The notes beneath the pieces were generated by a model. That model was not told the DNA's origin. It ran no database searches and saw only the letters and a list, made by a program, of their open reading frames with translations. The translations under genes were made by a program, and so were the position numbers. From JADJPL01 sp964607915 (lineage in GTDB: Bacteria > Bacteroidota > Bacteroidia > Chitinophagales > Saprospiraceae), in assembly GCA_964607915.1 (NCBI GenBank), contig CAZSMU010000110.1, forward strand, positions 1 to 13,028: 13,028 nt of DNA, read 5' to 3'. Of the stretch, positions 6,608 through 13,028 are shown piece by piece (positions within the stretch are counted from its first letter, which is position 1; the number at the start of each line of letters is the position of its first letter).

Positions 6608-7822
6608 ATGGGCAACATCATTCTTTTCGACAGCGACGTGCGCAACCACCTTCTTCCGCTCACTTATCTGAGGCCGGTTGGGGAGTTGCGGGTGGGTATC
6701 CTCAGTATCCGGGAAAAGTGGGAGCGCTGGATGGGGTGCAAGGTATCCTTTATTACGGAGGACCATTTAGCCGAGCGCTACCCCCTCGAAGTGGGCGAAG
6801 AGAACCTGGTCATCAATGCTACTGTCCTTCCCTCCTTGCCCCTGTGCCGCATACTCCGCAACATGGAGTTCGGCGATGCATACGTACACCAGGATGAGCT
6901 CATCGCTGCTAAACTCGACCGCAAGCAACTCCAGAAACTCATTCACGACGAAGAGGTGGATATGTTGCACCCGCTTCCCATCGAGGGGTTTGAGTTCCAC
7001 AAGATCAACCGTCTCAACGACCTGATCCAACTCAACGCCCCTGCTCTGGAAGCTGATTTCCACCTGCTGACCGCCGGGCGGAAATCACAACCCCTTTCGG
7101 ATACCAACTGCGTGATGGCTGCGGAGCGGATCTTTGTAGAAGAAGGGGCGGTAGTAGAAGGGGCTTTCCTCAATGCTCGCAACGGGCCGATATACATTGG
7201 CGCCCACGCCGAAATTATGGAAGGAGCCTGCCTGCGCGGCCCCGTTGCCGTGTGCGCCCACGCTTCTGTGCGGATGGGAGCTCACCTGTACGGGTCCAGT
7301 ACGATAGGCCCCTGGTGCAAAGTAGGGGGGGAAGTAGAACACTCTATTCTACAGGGATATTCCAACAAAGCCCACCACGGCTTCCTGGGGCATTCTTTTA
7401 TCGGGGAGTGGTGCAATATCGGTGCGGGCACCAGCGTGTCCAACCTGCGCAACGACTACCAGGAAATCAAGCTTTGGGACTATGAGAGCCAGCACTTTGA
7501 ACCTGGCGGCAGTCCGTTCTGCGGGCTGTTCATGGGCGACCACGCGCGGCTGGGCATCAATATGATGATCAACTCCGGCACCTCCGTCGGCATCGCCTCT
7601 AATCTGTACGGCCCGCATTACCCCAGGAATTTCATCCCTCCGTTCACCGAAGCCGGCCCCGCCCAAATAGGCACCCACGATTTGGAACACGCCGTCCGGT
7701 CCATGGAACAAATGATGGAACGGCGGCAACAAAGCCTTGAAATTCAGGATAGAATTACCATAATACGCCTCTTTGAAGAAACCGCGCCACTCCGAAGCTG
7801 GGAAAAGCAGTCCGGGCGATAG
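6608..7822 (+). CDS. GlmU-family sugar-1-P nucleotidyltransferase/acetyltransferase, Bacteroidota type
   Basis: The protein is 404 residues. The N-terminal half opens with NIILFDSDVRNHLLPLTYLRPVGELRVGI and has REKW and LVINATVLPS. It matches the alternative GlmU family of Bacteroidota (TIGR03991 type), thought to make UDP-GlcNAc for peptidoglycan and other glycans. The C-terminal half (about 170-340) is a left-handed beta-helix of hexapeptide repeats (IYIGAHAEIMEGACLRGPVAV, YGSSTIGPWCKVGGEV, GHSFIGEWCNIGAGTSVSNLRNDY, GDHARLGINMMINSGTSVGI), the acyltransferase module with His and Asn residues in the usual place. The chain ends in a helical tail. Substrates are inferred from the family. It overlaps the next gene by 50 bases if that gene starts at 7773. 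Confidence 0.88.
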   Translation: MGNIILFDSDVRNHLLPLTYLRPVGELRVGILSIREKWERWMGCKVSFITEDHLAERYPLEVGEENLVINATVLPSLPLCRILRNMEFGDAYVHQDELIAAKLDRKQLQKLIHDEEVDMLHPLPIEGFEFHKINRLNDLIQLNAPALEADFHLLTAGRKSQPLSDTNCVMAAERIFVEEGAVVEGAFLNARNGPIYIGAHAEIMEGACLRGPVAVCAHASVRMGAHLYGSSTIGPWCKVGGEVEHSILQGYSNKAHHGFLGHSFIGEWCNIGAGTSVSNLRNDYQEIKLWDYESQHFEPGGSPFCGLFMGDHARLGINMMINSGTSVGIASNLYGPHYPRNFIPPFTEAGPAQIGTHDLEHAVRSMEQMMERRQQSLEIQDRITIIRLFEETAPLRSWEKQSGR

Positions 7823-8504
7823 GGCAGACATCCCCGCCGGGAAGCGCCTGCTTAGCTACTTCATGGAAATCCCCCTGGAAACGGTTTCCAGCGACATACA
7901 TCCGGAGTTGCATGTATCCCTGCAACAGGGCCGCCTCCAACTGAGTACGGAAAAGGCCATCTATTCTTTCAGCGATTTATATACCAATTTCCGGCGCGCA
8001 TTCTCAAGTTTGAAATTAGATATCCGCCCAATCGAGGAAGTCCTGCTGCTCGGCCTGGGCCTGGGCAGCATACCCGAAATGCTGGAAAAGAAGTACGGCA
8101 AGCGCTACCACTATACCGTCGTCGAGATAGACGAAGTCGTCATACAACTTGCGCAGCACTATACGCTCTCCCGGCTTGCATCTACCTTCGACATCTATTG
8201 TGCTGACGCCATACCTTTTGTAGCGGCCTGCCCCGACGCACGCTACCCCTTCATCTGCGTGGATATATTCCTGGAAGACCTCATCCCGGAATCGGTCACC
8301 CAGCCTGGCTTTATGGCGCATCTCGCCCGAATCCTCGACAAGAAAGGCCTGCTGTTGTTCAACTGTTATTCCATGGAAGCAGAAGATAAAAAACGGGCGA
8401 CCCTGGTCTTCGAAGAACTGTTCCTGCCCGTCTTCCCCAACGCTACCCATCTGGATACCGGCACCAACTGGATTTTAATCAGCGACCGGGAGTGGCTGCG
8501 CTGA
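7773..8504 (+). CDS. Spermidine-synthase-like class I methyltransferase-fold protein
   Basis: The protein is 243 residues from the ATG at 7773. The next in-frame ATG is at 7863, giving 213 residues. I prefer 7773 because KRLLSYF just before 7863 reads as conserved protein, but this start overlaps the GlmU-family gene by 50 bases and the first 20 residues look unstructured. The Rossmann motif VLLLGLGLGSIPEML (about 89-103), the acidic strand end YTVVEIDEVVIQLAQ (about 115-129) and DAIPFV mark a SAM- or decarboxy-SAM-binding fold of the spermidine synthase superfamily. The GGGDG loop of true spermidine synthases is GLGLGS here, and no DPxGP motif is visible, so a polyamine product is doubtful. 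The gene ends one base from the convergent gene at 8506. Confidence 0.8.
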   Translation: MKKPRHSEAGKSSPGDRADIPAGKRLLSYFMEIPLETVSSDIHPELHVSLQQGRLQLSTEKAIYSFSDLYTNFRRAFSSLKLDIRPIEEVLLLGLGLGSIPEMLEKKYGKRYHYTVVEIDEVVIQLAQHYTLSRLASTFDIYCADAIPFVAACPDARYPFICVDIFLEDLIPESVTQPGFMAHLARILDKKGLLLFNCYSMEAEDKKRATLVFEELFLPVFPNATHLDTGTNWILISDREWLR

Positions 8505-8505
8505 C

Positions 8506-9522
8506 CTATTTAGCGGGCGGACGACGAAATTTTCCCGATTCCAGTTCCCGGTAGAAGCTGTCCAAGTATTGCATCAAATCATCACGGGAAGAAGTGCTGA
8601 GCAGTTTGAACTCGGCGATGATTTTCTCCAGCGCCGGGCGCTTTTCCCGAAAATAGGCGATCGTAGAGGCCATTTCCGCATCGGTACATTCTGCCCCCAG
8701 GAAAACCCGTTCGCGCAAGGTCGTTTGCGCATAATCTCTGTTGGGCAATGCATAAGACGCATTCACAAAGCCGGAGAAATCAAAATCATAGGGTATCAGC
8801 ACTGCGGCACCACCTGCTTTGGGCTGCATCAGAAGCATATTGCGCACCATAGCCGTATTCCAGTCCGTATTGCCGATCAGATATTCGAATAAGTACACGC
8901 GTTTCAGTTGCTCCAGATCAAAGCTCGATTTGGGTAGGTTGAAGCAGTTGCTGCATATTTCCCCTTTGAAGCGCCGTTCCAGGGCTTTTTCATCTTCCAG
9001 CAAAATTCCCCAGGCTGCTATGCGGTCGGGGGACTTACTGTCCTTGTAGCGCATCTTGACGTACTGCGCTTTAAAATGCACCGGTGCAATTTCTTCGAAG
9101 AGTTTATACGCCAGAAATTCCCGCAGGATGTAGTCCTTCCCGGCATCGCCTTCCACACAATGCGTCACCAACTTGAACTCATTGTCTGAGTTCAGTCCTC
9201 TCGCTTTTAATTCTTCTTTGGAGAACTTCAGTTTAATAGGCGGAAACACGCAGATGCGGCGGCGGTATTTCCCCCTGGAGCGCAGGTGTATGTTCCAGGA
9301 TTCTTCTTGTTTTTTATCTAGGCGATACGACAAGGTAGCCTCCTGGTATGTATTGGAGTTGCGCTGGCCCTGCAGCGCTTTCAAATCCGTGACCAGTTCC
9401 AGCTCTCCTTCCACAGCCTCCGAGACTCGGTCGAACAGGGAAGGTTTTTGTGCCAGCGCCCCCGTATAAGCTAATACGAGGGGAAAGACAAGCAAAAAGT
9501 ACCATCGGGTAGTAGTCCACAT
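8506..9522 (-). CDS. Secreted protein with kinase-like GNTDWN/DFDFSG motifs
   Basis: The protein is 338 residues. A signal peptide (about 1-25, MWTTTRWYFLLVFPLVLAYT then GALAQ) sends it to the periplasm or beyond. The core contains LREFLAYKLFEEIAP (about 134-148), then YLIGNTDWNTAMVRNMLLM (about 214-232) and IPYDFDFSGFVNASYALP (about 243-260). The spacing of Asp-x5-Asn followed by Asp-Phe-Asp is what CotH- and HipA/PI3K-like atypical kinase folds use for catalysis and metal binding, so an extracytoplasmic phosphotransferase, or a degenerate relative, is plausible but not shown. A Cys pair (ICSNCF) lies at about residue 190. The start is 18 bases from the repeat element at 9541, and no promoter is visible between them. 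Confidence 0.75.
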   Translation of the reverse strand: MWTTTRWYFLLVFPLVLAYTGALAQKPSLFDRVSEAVEGELELVTDLKALQGQRNSNTYQEATLSYRLDKKQEESWNIHLRSRGKYRRRICVFPPIKLKFSKEELKARGLNSDNEFKLVTHCVEGDAGKDYILREFLAYKLFEEIAPVHFKAQYVKMRYKDSKSPDRIAAWGILLEDEKALERRFKGEICSNCFNLPKSSFDLEQLKRVYLFEYLIGNTDWNTAMVRNMLLMQPKAGGAAVLIPYDFDFSGFVNASYALPNRDYAQTTLRERVFLGAECTDAEMASTIAYFREKRPALEKIIAEFKLLSTSSRDDLMQYLDSFYRELESGKFRRPPAK

Positions 9523-9540
9523 ATTTTCACCTATTTTAAC

Positions 9541-9703
9541 AGACTTGTTGCGCGGGGTCAGCGGGGAGGGAAAAAGAGTCCCCTTTTATCCACACGAAGG
9601 CTTTTTGAGGGAGTATAAGCTCGCTGTAGTACCGAAAAAAGGCACAGTGTGGGCGAAAAAGGGTCTTTTTGACCCAGCGATGATTCCCCCGCGCAGCAAG
9701 TCT
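9541..9703 (-). repeat. 163-bp palindromic repeat element, copy C (complete)
   Basis: This is the complete copy, inverted relative to the copies at the window ends. It is bounded by AGACTTGTTGCGCGGGG (9541-9557) and a near-perfect complement ending CAAGTCT (9703). Read on the minus strand it aligns end to end with copies B plus A with about 19 differences by eye, concentrated at the hairpin tip and one A-rich patch. Arm complementarity continues inward, and a local GGGTC-TTTTT-GACCC hairpin lies at 9661-9675. No ORF of note and no target-site duplication are seen. It sits 5 bases after the stop of the small ORF at 9709 and 18 bases before the gene starting at 9522, all on the minus strand. 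Confidence 0.9.
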
Positions 9704-9708
9704 ACCAA

Positions 9709-9813
9709 TCATCGTCGGGTTTCATCCAGCACGATGATGGATTTTTTTTCAACAATACCGGCAGTCAACGATGCAGGGCTGCCTTTCCGTACCTGAATGG
9801 ATTTGTTTTTCAT
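9709..9813 (-). CDS. Putative 34-residue small protein
   Basis: The ORF is ATG at 9813 to TGA at 9709-9711, giving MKNKSIQVRKGSPASLTAGI and then VEKKSIIVLDETRR. It is GC-balanced like coding DNA while the sequence just upstream is AT-rich. It has the best promoter of the window 23 bases upstream (9836-9843). The composition is basic at the start and has a Val/Ile-rich centre; there is no signal peptide or membrane helix. Its frame ends 5 bases from the repeat element, so it could be the 5' stub of a longer gene cut by the element, or a genuine small protein or leader peptide. No family is recognised. No Shine-Dalgarno is visible, as is normal for this phylum. Confidence 0.5.
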   Translation of the reverse strand: MKNKSIQVRKGSPASLTAGIVEKKSIIVLDETRR

Positions 9814-9835
9814 AGAAATTGGATTTAGTTCATTA

Positions 9836-9867
9836 CAAAGGTACGCATTCCGAGTCCGTTTAAACAA
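9836..9867 (-). promoter_or_regulatory. Promoter of the small ORF and possibly of the secreted kinase-like gene
   Basis: On the minus strand TACCTTTG (9843-9836) matches TAnnTTTG exactly. TTG at 9867-9865 lies 21 bases upstream, close to the -33 spacing of Bacteroidota promoters. Transcription would start near 9829, pass through the 34-codon ORF and the repeat element, and could reach the gene starting at 9522, which has no promoter of its own that I can see. Confidence 0.65.
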
Positions 9868-10039
9868 GTCCAATTTACCGCTTGGCAGATAGGGTAAAAA
9901 TGCGCTTTAAATGTTTATTTTTTTGTTCAAAATTTTGATTTTTAGATAGTTGACTTTTCAGATAGAAATATTTGTTTGCAATATCTAATCCCTTTCCCTG
10001 AAAAAAACTGAAATCCCGTGTGGAAATATTCCCTTTTCT
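9868..10039. other. AT-rich divergent intergenic region
   Basis: This spacer separates the divergent promoters at 9836-9867 and 10040-10047 and is far more AT-rich than the genes. It holds a 12-base perfect palindrome, TCAAAATTTTGA (9927-9938), and three AGATAG hexamers (9887, 9944, 9960) that might be binding sites. The minus-strand open frame crossing it looks like chance. Confidence 0.4.
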
Positions 10040-10047
10040 TACCTTTG
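10040..10047 (+). promoter_or_regulatory. Promoter of the TPR-like membrane protein gene
   Basis: TACCTTTG at 10040-10047 is a perfect TAnnTTTG box, 19 bases before the ATG at 10067, implying a very short leader. The -33 region (TGTG at 10019-10022) is weak. Confidence 0.65.
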
Positions 10048-10066
10048 CCCCAATCAAACTGTGGAT

Positions 10067-10684
10067 ATGTTTTCAATAAATATTTACCTGCGATTTGCCC
10101 TGATGGGCGTTTCCCTCCTCGGGGGCATAGCCCTCTCCATCGCTTTTGGCTTTTGGTATGCTTTTCCCCTTTTTCTGGTGTTTTTAGTGCTGCTTGTGGG
10201 CTATCTTCTGCTGGGCACGGTACAATCCACGGCCCTGGTTATGCAGGGCGGCGATTTGGTTGCGGCTGAGAAGCGGTTGAAGCTCACTCTAAGCCCCCGC
10301 TTGTTGTATGTGACCAACCGCGCTTACTACTATTTGATCAAAGGCTCCCTGGCCATGGCCCAGAAGAATACGGACGAGGGCGAAGCGTGGTTACTCAAGG
10401 CACAATCGTTGAATTTGCCCAGCGACAACGAGAAGGCTATGATTGAAATCCAGTTGGCCAGTGTGCAAATCAACAAGGGCCGCTGGAAGCAGGCCGAGGT
10501 GCACTACCGCAACCTGAAGCAGCTCAAAGTGACGGAGCCCTCCCTCAAGGAGCAGATTGCACAGGTTGAAAAAGGTATCCAACAGCAAGGGCAGCTCAAG
10601 GCAGCGACCCGTATGGGGACCTTCAAGGGAGGCCAAATGCCGATCAAACCGGGGGGAAAGCGCCGCCGGCCTCCTGTGCGCTGA
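10067..10684 (+). CDS. Inner-membrane protein with TPR-like domain
   Basis: The protein is 205 residues from the ATG at 10067; a GTG at 10061 is in frame but would lie almost at the transcription start. Two hydrophobic helices come first (about 6-29 and 30-52, FALMGVSLLGGIALSIAFGF and FPLFLVFLVLLVGYLLLG). A soluble helical part of about 60-180 follows, with tetratricopeptide-like helix pairs (AYYYLIKGSLAMAQKNTDEG, EAWLLKAQSLNL, IQLASVQINKGRWKQAEVHY). The tail is strongly basic (GGKRRRPPVR). TPR domains usually hold partner proteins; the partner here is unknown. It converges on metG with 17 bases between stops and no visible terminator. Confidence 0.78.
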   Translation: MFSINIYLRFALMGVSLLGGIALSIAFGFWYAFPLFLVFLVLLVGYLLLGTVQSTALVMQGGDLVAAEKRLKLTLSPRLLYVTNRAYYYLIKGSLAMAQKNTDEGEAWLLKAQSLNLPSDNEKAMIEIQLASVQINKGRWKQAEVHYRNLKQLKVTEPSLKEQIAQVEKGIQQQGQLKAATRMGTFKGGQMPIKPGGKRRRPPVR

Positions 10685-10701
10685 GCATATCGCCCAGGTG
10701 T

Positions 10702-12828
10702 TTACTTGACCGTCCAGCCATTCCCAAAGGGAGTAGCCGGGCAGACAAACATCAACTCGCCTTTTTCGTTTTCTGCGGTCAGGATCATGCCCTGTGATTC
10801 TATTCCCCGCAGGGTCCGCGGGGCCAGGTTGGCCACAATCACCACCTGCTGCCCGACGATTTTGGCCGGGTCGAAGTGTTGTGCGATACCGGACACGATG
10901 GTGCGTTGTTCCGAACCCAGATCCACGCGCAGCTTGAGCAGTTTGTCTGCCTTAGGCACGGCTTCCGCCTCCAGGATCGTTCCTGTGCGCAGGTCGAGTT
11001 TTGCAAAGTCGTCGTACGAGACCGCTTCTTTGAAGGCTGGGCGTTCTGTGGTGCCCGCTTTATCTTGTTCCATGATGGCGTGGAGCTTTTCTTTTTGGCG
11101 TTCGATGATTTCCAGGCGGCTATTGTCTTTCCTGTCGTAAATTTTAGGGAATAAGACCTCGGCCTGGCCGATGCGGGTACCCGCGGGCAATATGCTTTCC
11201 CCGCGGGACAAAGCGTCCAGGACTTCTGCCAACTCCCCGCTCACGGGAGGTTGGACACCGAGCAGTGCGCAGATGCGAGGTGCGGTAAACGGGATGAACG
11301 GCTCGCACAATACGCTGATCATCCGCACAATTTGCAGGCATGCCGCCATGGTCTCCCGGATGCGGGGGTCATGGGGGTCTTCCTTGAACAGTGCCCAGGG
11401 GGCAGCATCCTGCAGATAGGTGTTCCCGAAAGACGACAACTCCATCAGCGTAAGGCTGGCCGCTTTGAAACTGAAGGCTTCCAGCTCTTGCGTCAAGCGC
11501 TGTGCCAGGGCAATGGCGGGCTTCAACAGGTAGGCCAGGCCCTCGGGTGCTTCCGGAGTGATGCCGTCAAAATATTTTTCCGTAAGTACTACTACCCGGT
11601 TCACAAAGTTTCCGAGGTTATCGGCCAGTTCCTTGTCGTGGAATTCGCAGAACTCATCCCATCGGAAGTCGGAATCTCTGTTTTCAGGCATATTGCGGAT
11701 GAGCGCATAGCGCAAAGCGTCTTCTTTATTGGGGAAATGGGCAAATTCCTGGAGGTAATCGTGCTGTTCGATTCCCCAACCTCTCGATTTGGAAAATTTT
11801 TGCCCTTCAAAATTGAGGAACTGGTTGGCCGGCACGTTTTTGGGCAACGCATACCCACCGTGTGCTTTGAGCATGGCCGGAAAAACGATGCAGTGGAATA
11901 CGATATTATCTTTGCCGATGAAGTGGATGAGTTCCACATCTTCGCCTTTCCAGTAGCGTTCCCAATCCACCCCGTTTTCCAGTGCCCACTGACGGGTCGA
12001 AGAAATGTATCCGATGGGGGCATCGAACCACACATACAACACCTTGCCCTTGGCCTCTTCTTCGGAGAGCGGCACGGGGATGCCCCAGTCCAGGTCGCGG
12101 GTAATCGCGCGGGGCTGCAGGCCCCCATCGAGCCAGGAGAGGCACTGCCCGACCACATGGCGTTTCCAGGTTTCGGGATCGTGGTGGGGTTTGCCGTCGA
12201 GCTGCCCGTTTTCAATCCAGTCGCGGAGCCAGTCGGCGTGTTTTTCGAGCCGGAAATACCAGTGTTTGGTAGGTCGGAGTACCGGGGCTTTCCCACTGAG
12301 CGTTGAGCGCGGGGCGATTAGCTCCAGTGGCGACAGGGCTGTTCCGCACTGTTCACACTGGTCGCCGAATGCTTCGGTATGTCCACATTTAGGACAAGTG
12401 CCCACGATGTACCGATCGGCCAGGAACTGTTGGTAGTCCTCGTCGTAGTACTGTTCGATGGTGCGTTCTTCAAACTGGTCGCCCTGTCGGTACAGTTCGG
12501 TGAAGAACCCTTGCGCGGTTTCGTGGTGCAGGAGAGCACTGGTGCGGTGGTAGTAGTCAAAAGAGATTCCCAGGCGTGCGAAGGTCTCTTTGTTGAGCGC
12601 ATGGTATTTATCAATGATCTCCTGTGGAGTCACCCCTTCTTTCTTGGCGCGGATCGTGATGGCCGCGCCGTGCTCGTCGGAACCGCATACCCAGAGTACT
12701 TCGCGCCCCATGAGGCGCAGGTAGCGGACGTAGATGGCAGCGGGCAGATATGCGCCAGCCAGATGGCCAAGATGCAGGGCACCATTGGCATACGGCAAGG
12801 CCGAAGTGATCATATATCTCTTTCCCAT
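10702..12828 (-). CDS. metG: Methionyl-tRNA synthetase with C-terminal tRNA-binding domain
   Basis: The protein is 708 residues, full length for the long bacterial form. It charges tRNA-Met with methionine in the cytoplasm. The class I signature HLGH (HIGH motif) is at residues 19-22 within ALPYANGALHLGHLAGAYLP. The zinc knuckle CPKC ... CEQC is at about 145-162, and KFSKS (KMSKS motif) is at about 342-346. The anticodon-binding helical region follows. A linker then leads to the C-terminal EMAP-II/Trbp111-type OB-fold at about 603-708 (FAKLDLRTGTILEAEAVPKADKLL, IVSGIAQHF, NLAPRTLRGIESQGMIL), which dimerises the enzyme and binds tRNA. All key motifs are intact. A TATCTTCG box lies 25 bases upstream at 12853-12860. 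Confidence 0.98.
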   Translation of the reverse strand: MGKRYMITSALPYANGALHLGHLAGAYLPAAIYVRYLRLMGREVLWVCGSDEHGAAITIRAKKEGVTPQEIIDKYHALNKETFARLGISFDYYHRTSALLHHETAQGFFTELYRQGDQFEERTIEQYYDEDYQQFLADRYIVGTCPKCGHTEAFGDQCEQCGTALSPLELIAPRSTLSGKAPVLRPTKHWYFRLEKHADWLRDWIENGQLDGKPHHDPETWKRHVVGQCLSWLDGGLQPRAITRDLDWGIPVPLSEEEAKGKVLYVWFDAPIGYISSTRQWALENGVDWERYWKGEDVELIHFIGKDNIVFHCIVFPAMLKAHGGYALPKNVPANQFLNFEGQKFSKSRGWGIEQHDYLQEFAHFPNKEDALRYALIRNMPENRDSDFRWDEFCEFHDKELADNLGNFVNRVVVLTEKYFDGITPEAPEGLAYLLKPAIALAQRLTQELEAFSFKAASLTLMELSSFGNTYLQDAAPWALFKEDPHDPRIRETMAACLQIVRMISVLCEPFIPFTAPRICALLGVQPPVSGELAEVLDALSRGESILPAGTRIGQAEVLFPKIYDRKDNSRLEIIERQKEKLHAIMEQDKAGTTERPAFKEAVSYDDFAKLDLRTGTILEAEAVPKADKLLKLRVDLGSEQRTIVSGIAQHFDPAKIVGQQVVIVANLAPRTLRGIESQGMILTAENEKGELMFVCPATPFGNGWTVK

Positions 12829-12852
12829 GTTCGCAGTTTGCGTTTAAGCACG

Positions 12853-12860
12853 CGAAGATA
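12853..12860 (-). promoter_or_regulatory. metG: Probable metG promoter -7 box
   Basis: On the minus strand TATCTTCG differs from TAnnTTTG at one position and lies 24 bases before the metG ATG. No clear -33 element is seen. Confidence 0.45.
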
Positions 12861-12955
12861 CGGGATTTTGCGCAAGGGTGCACCGTATTAATGGACTTAT
12901 TGAGTGGGGTCGGTGAAGGGTTAAAAAACGTTCAAAAAGCAACTCAAAAAAAGGG

Positions 12956-12963
12956 TATTTTTG
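12956..12963 (+). promoter_or_regulatory. Promoter-like box reading into repeat copy B
   Basis: TATTTTTG is an exact TAnnTTTG match on the + strand, preceded by an A-rich tract. A transcript would start near 12970, a few bases before the repeat element at 12977, with no gene in the remaining sequence. A -33 TTTG is not seen. Confidence 0.4.
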
Positions 12964-12976
12964 CGGCATAGGCAGT

Positions 12977-13028
12977 AGACTTGTTGCGCGGGGAATCATC
13001 AAGGGGTCAAAAAGGCCCTTTTTCGCCC
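12977..13028 (+). repeat. 163-bp palindromic repeat element, copy B (3' truncated by window edge)
   Basis: It begins AGACTTGTTGCGCGGGG and continues as the left end of the element, aligning with the complete copy at 9541-9703 read on the minus strand. Its last 26 bases (13003-13028) are identical to 1-26 of the window. Joined to copy A across that overlap it gives a 163-base element. Confidence 0.85.

Noticed and set aside
9539..9705. AC dinucleotide on both sides of copy C as a target-site duplication
   Set aside because: Two bases are within chance, and the other copies show no matching flanks.
9875..10057. Minus-strand open frame of 60 codons
   Set aside because: It covers an AT-rich spacer and the promoter at 10040-10047; Lys/Asn/Phe-rich chance composition.
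11251..12306. Long + strand open frame of 351 codons
   Set aside because: It lies wholly antisense to metG, whose motifs are unambiguous; composition is that of a shadow frame.
1..13028. Whole window as a plasmid or phage circle because the ends match
   Set aside because: There are no replication, mobilisation or phage genes; metG and rpmE are present, and the shared ends lie inside a repeat, so a broken contig is the simpler reading.

Overview
The window looks like chromosomal DNA of a GC-rich member of the Bacteroidota; the genus cannot be fixed from the sequence alone. Four things point there: promoter-like TAnnTTTG boxes upstream of several genes with no strong Shine-Dalgarno sequences; a FecI-type ECF sigma/FecR anti-sigma pair whose FecR ends in a DUF4974-like domain; the Bacteroidota-style GlmU-family protein; and a zinc-free type B ribosomal protein L31. 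Coding DNA is GC-rich and intergenic DNA is conspicuously AT-rich. No tRNA, rRNA, CRISPR array, transposase or phage gene was seen.

Layout. Positions 1-137 are most of a 163-bp palindromic repeat element. A secreted beta-sandwich protein (297-911) follows, closed by a strong terminator. A + strand run then covers 1115-5648: lipoprotein, ECF sigma factor, FecR anti-sigma factor, an STN-domain protein fused to about ten 16-residue G-I/V-Q-x-x-G-x-x-N repeats and a barrel-like C-terminus, and a small outer-membrane barrel-like protein. The last four probably form one cell-surface signalling cassette in which the STN protein takes the place usually held by a TonB-dependent receptor. A convergent Nudix hydrolase (5645-6139) follows. 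Next come rpmE type B (6244-6507), the alternative GlmU-family enzyme (6608-7822) and a spermidine-synthase-like methyltransferase-fold protein (7773-8504). On the minus strand are a secreted protein with kinase-like DxxxxxN/DFD motifs (8506-9522), a full copy of the repeat element (9541-9703), and a 34-codon small ORF with its own good promoter (9709-9813). A TPR-like membrane protein (10067-10684) and methionyl-tRNA synthetase (12828-10702, minus) complete the window, which ends inside another copy of the element (12977-13028).

The two most unusual points are the sigma/anti-sigma/STN-repeat cassette and the 163-bp element. The first and last 26 bases of the window are identical, and joining the ends would rebuild an element of exactly 163 bp, the same length as the internal copy. 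This means either a contig broken at a dispersed repeat (favoured, because metG and rpmE are housekeeping genes) or a circular molecule of 13,002 bp. The internal copy lies co-directionally between a predicted promoter plus small ORF and a gene for a secreted protein; the rebuilt terminal copy would have the same arrangement.
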